NCBI GenBank assembly: GCA_023229545.1
Contig: JALNZB010000003.1
Span: 124,001 to 188,000 of the forward strand
Reading direction: 5' to 3'
Length of the DNA stretch: 64,000 nt
Source of the DNA: Sulfuritalea sp.
Lineage (GTDB): Bacteria > Pseudomonadota > Gammaproteobacteria > Burkholderiales > Rhodocyclaceae
Part shown: positions 59,738 through 64,000 of the stretch, piece by piece
How positions within the stretch are numbered: position 1 is the stretch's first letter
How the letters are laid out: every line of letters begins with the position of its first letter
Program-made: the position numbers and the translations under genes
Notes under the pieces: model-generated
Databases searched by the model: none
Seen by the model: only the letters and a program-made list of their open reading frames with translations
Told to the model about the DNA's origin: nothing

Positions 59738-61678
59738 TCAGGCCGCGTGCTGGCTGGCGAACAGCGAAAGCGCACCGCCCGCGCGAATCATGGGAATGTC
59801 TTCCTTCCCCTGCGCAAGCTTGAGAGGAATCTCGCCGACGCCACCGCCGACCAGTTTGAGCTGTCCGCTTTCCAGACCGGAGGTATCGAGAGATACTTTG
59901 GCGCCTTGTTCGATGCGATCAAGGTCGGACGGATTCTCGAAGGTCAGCGCGAGAATGCCGAAGTTGGCCAGGTTCGCAAGGTGGATGCGCTCGAAGCCCT
60001 TGGCCACGATGGCGCGGATGCCCAGGATGCGCGGACACAGCCCGGCGTGCTCGCGGGAGCTGCCCATGCCGTAGCCATCGCCGGCAACGAGGAAGCCATG
60101 ACCGCCGGCGTCGCGTACCGCCGCCGCCCGGGTACTGAATGTCTTGTCGGCCTGAATGAAGGTGGCCTGCTTGGCATATTCGTCGGCGTTGGAGCGCAAT
60201 GACAGATACTTGCCGGCGGGCTGGATCAGGTCGGTGGTGACTTCGTCGCCGAGCTTGAGCAGGACCTCGCCTTCCAGCTTTGGCGGCAGACTCGTCAGCG
60301 TCGGCAGCGGCGCGATGTCGGGACCGTAGCGCATCACCACCTTGGCCGCTTCGGCGGCAGGCAGCGGCGCCACATAAGCGCCCATGTCGACCACCGGCGG
60401 CACGTGCTTGATGGCGAGATCGCCGCTGATGAGGTCGCGTGGATCGGTCAGGCAGCCCATGACGGCGCTGGCGGCGGCGGTGACCGGGCTGACCAGATGC
60501 ACCTGGGCGCTTTCGGTTCCGGAACGACCGGCGAAATTGCGATTAGCGGTGGACAGCATCACGCCGTTGCTGGGAGGGCTGAAACCCTGGCCGATGCAGG
60601 CGCTACAGGCGTTCTCCATGACCCGCACACCGGCCGCGTAGAAAATTTCCAGGTAGCCGGCGGCCGCCAGTTGGCGCGCGATGGCTTGCGAGCCGGGGGC
60701 GATGGCGGTATCCACTTTGACTTTCCTGCCGCGCAGGATCTCGCCGACGCGTGCCAGGTTCTCGTAGTTGGAATTGGTGCAACTGCCGATGAACACGGTA
60801 TCGATGGGCATGCCGGCGTGGCTGGCGACGGGTTCCATGGACTTCAGGCGCGGATAGAGCGCGATGGTCGGCGCCAGCGATGACAGATCGATTTCGACGG
60901 TGCGGCTGTAGGTCGCGCCGGCGTCGGCGACCAGCGGCTGGAAGTCCTTGGCGCGCTGCCGGCCTTCGAGGTAGGCCTTGGTGACATCGTCCGCGGGGAA
61001 GATCGAAAAGGCGACGCCGCCCTCGGTTCCCATGTTGCAGACGGTGGCGCGGTCGGTGACGTTGAGGCTCTTCAGCCCCGGCCCGGTGTACTCCAGGCAG
61101 ATGCCCTTGTTGCCCTTGATGCCGATGACCTTGAGTACATTCAGGATCACGTCCTTGGCCAGCACACCCGGATGCAGGGCGCCGGTAAGACGGACCTCCA
61201 CTACATTCGGCATTTCGATCTTGTAGGAAGTGCCGGCCATGGCGAAGCTCACGTCGGTGCCGCCCGCGCCCAGCGCCAGCATGCCCATGCCGCCGGCGTT
61301 GGTGGTGTGGGAGTCGGAACCGAGCACCGATTTGCCGGGAGCCGCGAAATCTTCCAGGAACACGCTATGGCAGATGCCGTTGCCGCCGCGCGAGAACCAG
61401 CAGCCATATTTTTTGGAGAAGGTTTCCAGATAGCGGTGGTCATCGCCGTCGATGTAGCCGACTTGCAGGGTCTTGTGATCGACGACGATCACGGCGGTGG
61501 TTTTCACCCGCTCGACGCCCATCTTCTCAAAAGCCAGTGCGGCTGCCGTGCCCGTGGCGTCCTGGTAGAGCGTATGAGTGAACAGGATTTCCATTGGCTG
61601 CACCGGCGCGGGGAGTTGCGCGAGCTTTTCGGCGGAATTGGCCAGAAGAATCTTTTGCGCGACGTTGAGTGCTGTCAT
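59738..61678 (-). CDS. Aconitate hydratase, short (Aquifex-type) form
   Basis: This aconitase (646 residues) is much shorter than AcnA (~890) or AcnB (~860) and matches in length the 'Aquifex-type' putative aconitase family. [4Fe-4S] ligands are in FIGSCTNSNYENL and NACSACIGQG. The substrate loops GSDSHTTNAGGMGMLALGAGG and the swivel domain GDGYGMGSSREHAGL are intact. It interconverts citrate and isocitrate. It sits directly between the ATP-citrate-lyase-like gene and icd, in pathway order. Homoaconitase or isopropylmalate isomerase activity is less likely given these neighbours. Confidence 0.92.
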   Translation of the reverse strand: MTALNVAQKILLANSAEKLAQLPAPVQPMEILFTHTLYQDATGTAAALAFEKMGVERVKTTAVIVVDHKTLQVGYIDGDDHRYLETFSKKYGCWFSRGGNGICHSVFLEDFAAPGKSVLGSDSHTTNAGGMGMLALGAGGTDVSFAMAGTSYKIEMPNVVEVRLTGALHPGVLAKDVILNVLKVIGIKGNKGICLEYTGPGLKSLNVTDRATVCNMGTEGGVAFSIFPADDVTKAYLEGRQRAKDFQPLVADAGATYSRTVEIDLSSLAPTIALYPRLKSMEPVASHAGMPIDTVFIGSCTNSNYENLARVGEILRGRKVKVDTAIAPGSQAIARQLAAAGYLEIFYAAGVRVMENACSACIGQGFSPPSNGVMLSTANRNFAGRSGTESAQVHLVSPVTAAASAVMGCLTDPRDLISGDLAIKHVPPVVDMGAYVAPLPAAEAAKVVMRYGPDIAPLPTLTSLPPKLEGEVLLKLGDEVTTDLIQPAGKYLSLRSNADEYAKQATFIQADKTFSTRAAAVRDAGGHGFLVAGDGYGMGSSREHAGLCPRILGIRAIVAKGFERIHLANLANFGILALTFENPSDLDRIEQGAKVSLDTSGLESGQLKLVGGGVGEIPLKLAQGKEDIPMIRAGGALSLFASQHAA

Positions 61679-61729
61679 GAGTTCCTCGCTATTAAATGCT
61701 GAATAAATATATCGGGGATCGGTGTGCGG

Positions 61730-64000
61730 TCAGGAAACGAAGGTGCATTGCGATGCCGGCGTACGGGTGTCCATGTTGCGACCGCGGTTGATGTGGTCGT
61801 CGATCTCGCCGGCACAACCAACCATGCGTCCAAACAGGAAGGCCGTGAAGGCGGCATTTTCCATGGCTTCCTCGGAGAAGGCGCCGGAACGATAGCGCGG
61901 CCATAGCAGTTTAAGCAGCAAGGCCGCGATCACCGCGTCGATATTCACGCAAAAGACATTGGCGGTAACGCCGCTATCGTAAAGAGCCTGAACCAGAGCG
62001 CTGTAGAAGTCGTGGAAGACGTTGGTCTCGCCGCGCTCCTTGAATAGCTGCGAGAGATAAACCTCGCGCGGATCCTTGTTGACCAACTGGTTCTTGAACA
62101 CCGGGTGATTGACGCCGGGGATGTTGCGCACGCTTTCGCCGACGCCCTTGCGGGCCTTCTTCTCGGCGCCAAAGACTTCGGCGAAGCGGGTGCCCATGGC
62201 CTTGAGGTCGAGTCCGTGCTTGGGGTCGCCGGCATCCTTGAGCTTGGTCTTGCCGAACTGCTCGATCAAAAACTGGATGCCCTCGAAACCGTTGCCGCCG
62301 TGGGCAAAGCCGGTATGAGTGAGGAAACCGATCATCGCCTTGTTGATCTGCACGCGCTCGGGCGATTCCGGGCCGTCGGCGGAAACCGCGCCCTTGCAGC
62401 CCTGAGCCGAAATCGTGCCGACGCCGTTGGAGATGATGAGGCCCAGCAGTACCTGGAACGGGAAGAGTTTTTCCGGCGATGGCTTCTCGCCGAGCAACGC
62501 CAGGTAGGCGATCTCGGTGGCCGACCACTTGTTCAACAGTTCCTTGTTCGCGACGCCGCAGAAACTGTCGGCCTTGTGCCTGGAACTGTCGACCGAGGCG
62601 CCGATGATGGTGGCGAACAGGCGGACGTACCACGGAAAGTTGTGGGCCGTGGTGCGCGCGATCTTCTTGCGTATCAAGGCGGACCAACTGATGCTGGTGG
62701 TGATGGCGCCCAGTACCGCGTCGGCGGTCGGATGCCCGCCGAGCGAACGCAGGTAGTCCACGAAAACCGACTTGGTGCGCCGGGCCTTGAGCGCGGCAAG
62801 CATGGCCACCGCCTTGGCATCGGCTTTCTTGCCGACCAGCGCGGCGAGCTGCTCGCGGCTGGCCTTGATTTTGGAGAAGTCGAAATCGACCTGGTCGCCG
62901 GTGTGCAGGCCGGTATGGCCGAACAGGTCGATCAGTACGTCGGCGGCCCGGCAGGCGCCGTCGACCCGCTTCGGGCCGACCACGGCGCAGGCCGCCGCCG
63001 ACACGACATTCGGCGCATTGCCGGCGCCGCGCACCGCATCGGATGCCATGACTGCGGCATCGCCATGCAGATTGACATCGGCGGCTATGGCGGTGTTGAA
63101 CAGCGCATTATCGTTGTCGTCGCTGAGTTCATGGAGCAACGCCAGGCAGTAATTCGACTCCAGCGGATACTTCGCGGTATCGAGAATGGAAATGCCGGAA
63201 ACGCGCGTCACCTGGGTCTTCGCATCCATGATCGAGCTGCCCGAGCGGTCCTTCATGGACTCGCGCGGGAAGGTCGCGCCGACCTGCCTGGTCAGCTCGG
63301 CGATCTGGTCCTTGTAGGGCTGCATCGGCTCGACCAGCGGAATGTCGAGTTCGGGCGGCAGGGGCAGGCCCTGATTGTCGCCAAACCAGGGCTTCAGCGT
63401 CAGGTCGCCCTCGGGGGCGAAATCCGGCTCGACGCCATTGAGCTTCATCACCGCAGTCAGTGCCGCCGGAATGTGGGAGATGTTGGTCACCACCGCTCCA
63501 GCCTGCGAACAGACCGGGTTTTCCGGCGAATAGATGCCACCGACCTTGAGAATGCGCTGGAACCACTCTTCCTTGGCCATCGCGCTGTCGCCGCTGCCAG
63601 ACATGGCGCCGGCATGGCCGACGGCGCGGGTCAGCTTGGCCTTCCAGCGACCGACGACACAGGCGACCACCGGCTTCTTGAATTCGAGGTTCTCTTCGTA
63701 GTAACCGCCCGGCTCGATATACATCACCGCCGCCTTGGTGCGCGCATCGTTGTCGAAGGCGTTGGCGAACTCGGCCGGGGCGAAGTGAATGTAAAGATCC
63801 TTGCCGCTGGAAATACTGGTCGTGGTGCCCCAGCCGCCGGCGGCCAGGTAGGAGGCCATGGTGGTGGTGAAGTTGCCGGAATTCGAGAAAATGGCCACCG
63901 AACCGTGGCGCAGGGATTCTTCGGGCTTTTCGCCACCGAGCGCGCCACCGAGGCGAATGTGATTCCAGGCATCGGCAACGCCGAGGCAGTTGCCACCGAA
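61730..64000 (-). CDS. ATP-citrate-lyase-like fusion: succinyl-CoA-synthetase module plus citrate-synthase module (5' end outside window)
   Basis: The frame is open to the window edge, with 756 residues visible. The N-terminal part has the CoA-binding/ligase module of succinyl-CoA synthetase alpha (HGSVAIFSNSGNFTTTM; phosphohistidine loop AVGHAGAMSGSGD, visible residue ~132). After a ~200-residue linker comes a citrate-synthase-like module with FAHGGN (~565), VNHPVF (~631) and VNIDAV (~686), which align by eye with the catalytic His, His and Asp of citrate synthase. This two-module design is that of ATP-citrate lyase, which cleaves citrate to acetyl-CoA and oxaloacetate with ATP, or runs in reverse with ATP formation in Desulfobacter. 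Length and sequence differ from Chlorobium/human ACL and recall the 'type II' form. It heads an operon with aconitase, icd and frdBA. A citrate synthase with a vestigial ligase domain is the main alternative. Confidence 0.8.
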   Translation of the reverse strand, partial: FGGNCLGVADAWNHIRLGGALGGEKPEESLRHGSVAIFSNSGNFTTTMASYLAAGGWGTTTSISSGKDLYIHFAPAEFANAFDNDARTKAAVMYIEPGGYYEENLEFKKPVVACVVGRWKAKLTRAVGHAGAMSGSGDSAMAKEEWFQRILKVGGIYSPENPVCSQAGAVVTNISHIPAALTAVMKLNGVEPDFAPEGDLTLKPWFGDNQGLPLPPELDIPLVEPMQPYKDQIAELTRQVGATFPRESMKDRSGSSIMDAKTQVTRVSGISILDTAKYPLESNYCLALLHELSDDNDNALFNTAIAADVNLHGDAAVMASDAVRGAGNAPNVVSAAACAVVGPKRVDGACRAADVLIDLFGHTGLHTGDQVDFDFSKIKASREQLAALVGKKADAKAVAMLAALKARRTKSVFVDYLRSLGGHPTADAVLGAITTSISWSALIRKKIARTTAHNFPWYVRLFATIIGASVDSSRHKADSFCGVANKELLNKWSATEIAYLALLGEKPSPEKLFPFQVLLGLIISNGVGTISAQGCKGAVSADGPESPERVQINKAMIGFLTHTGFAHGGNGFEGIQFLIEQFGKTKLKDAGDPKHGLDLKAMGTRFAEVFGAEKKARKGVGESVRNIPGVNHPVFKNQLVNKDPREVYLSQLFKERGETNVFHDFYSALVQALYDSGVTANVFCVNIDAVIAALLLKLLWPRYRSGAFSEEAMENAAFTAFLFGRMVGCAGEIDDHINRGRNMDTRTPASQCTFVS

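Noticed and set aside
57283..59823. 846-codon plus-strand frame opposite icd
   Set aside because: It is the antisense shadow of the isocitrate dehydrogenase gene.
61730..64000. Plain citrate synthase
   Set aside because: The C-terminal module alone would fit, but the fused succinyl-CoA-synthetase-like module with an intact GHAGA phosphohistidine loop points to ATP-coupled chemistry.

Overview
The window looks like a chromosomal segment of a high-GC betaproteobacterium, most plausibly a Rhodocyclales/Sterolibacteriaceae-like facultative anaerobe. The grounds are a cytochrome c nitric oxide reductase cluster (norCB, norQ, norD), a betaproteobacteria-type proteasome homologue (BPH), a monomeric NADP isocitrate dehydrogenase, a bioB-bioC pair, MSHA-type pilus genes and a polyphosphate:AMP phosphotransferase. 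This placement is inference from gene content; no rRNA or tRNA is present. Both edges cut through genes.

Layout. 1-8.3 kb (minus strand): a signalling operon with a CHASE2 Ser/Thr kinase, a PP2C phosphatase, an FHA protein, a CHASE2 adenylate cyclase interrupted by an in-frame TGA, a metallo-beta-lactamase-fold protein resembling class II cAMP phosphodiesterase, and a cyclic-nucleotide-binding/rhodanese protein. 8.5-10.6 kb: sucCD. 10.8-16.7 kb: nitric oxide reductase genes behind an FNR/DNR-type site, with a membrane polyferredoxin between norQ and norD. 16.7-20.2 kb: TerC, a methyltransferase, an ankyrin protein and a TonB-like protein. 20.5-27.0 kb: the first half of an MSHA pilus operon. 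27-30.2 kb: a helical protein, comF, bioB and bioC. 30.3-37.2 kb: the pyruvate dehydrogenase operon (aceE, aceF, BPH, lpdA) and rpiA. 37.2-43.9 kb: phoU, yggX, a membrane-anchored bactofilin, argA, a PPK2-type phosphotransferase, rsmE and a thioredoxin-like protein. 44-47.5 kb: pyruvate carboxylase. 47.7-54.8 kb: an accessory island of toxin-antitoxin genes around a large fused restriction-modification enzyme. 54.9-64 kb (minus strand): a five-gene TCA operon encoding an ATP-citrate-lyase-like fusion, an Aquifex-type aconitase, monomeric isocitrate dehydrogenase, FrdB and FrdA.

The strongest candidate for an unusual system is the 54.9-64 kb operon. It joins a succinyl-CoA-synthetase-like module (phosphohistidine loop GHAGA) fused to a citrate-synthase-like module with aconitase, IDH and a FrdAB whose FAD-linking histidine is replaced by Asn. 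This reads as a reductive or reversible TCA module, related in design to the 'type II' ATP-citrate lyase known from Magnetococcus and tubeworm symbionts (recalled, not searched). With sucCD and pyc it would cover much of a reversible cycle.

Two repeat families run across the window independently of gene function. One is a ~24-bp element with core CCAGCGCCGACT, present 12 times and often inside genes, where it is read as VGAGDTA. The other is a ~155-180 bp hairpin-bearing intergenic element present three times, each directly after a plus-strand stop codon. An octamer (GCCGTGTC) inverted repeat downstream of pyc shares sequence with the first family.
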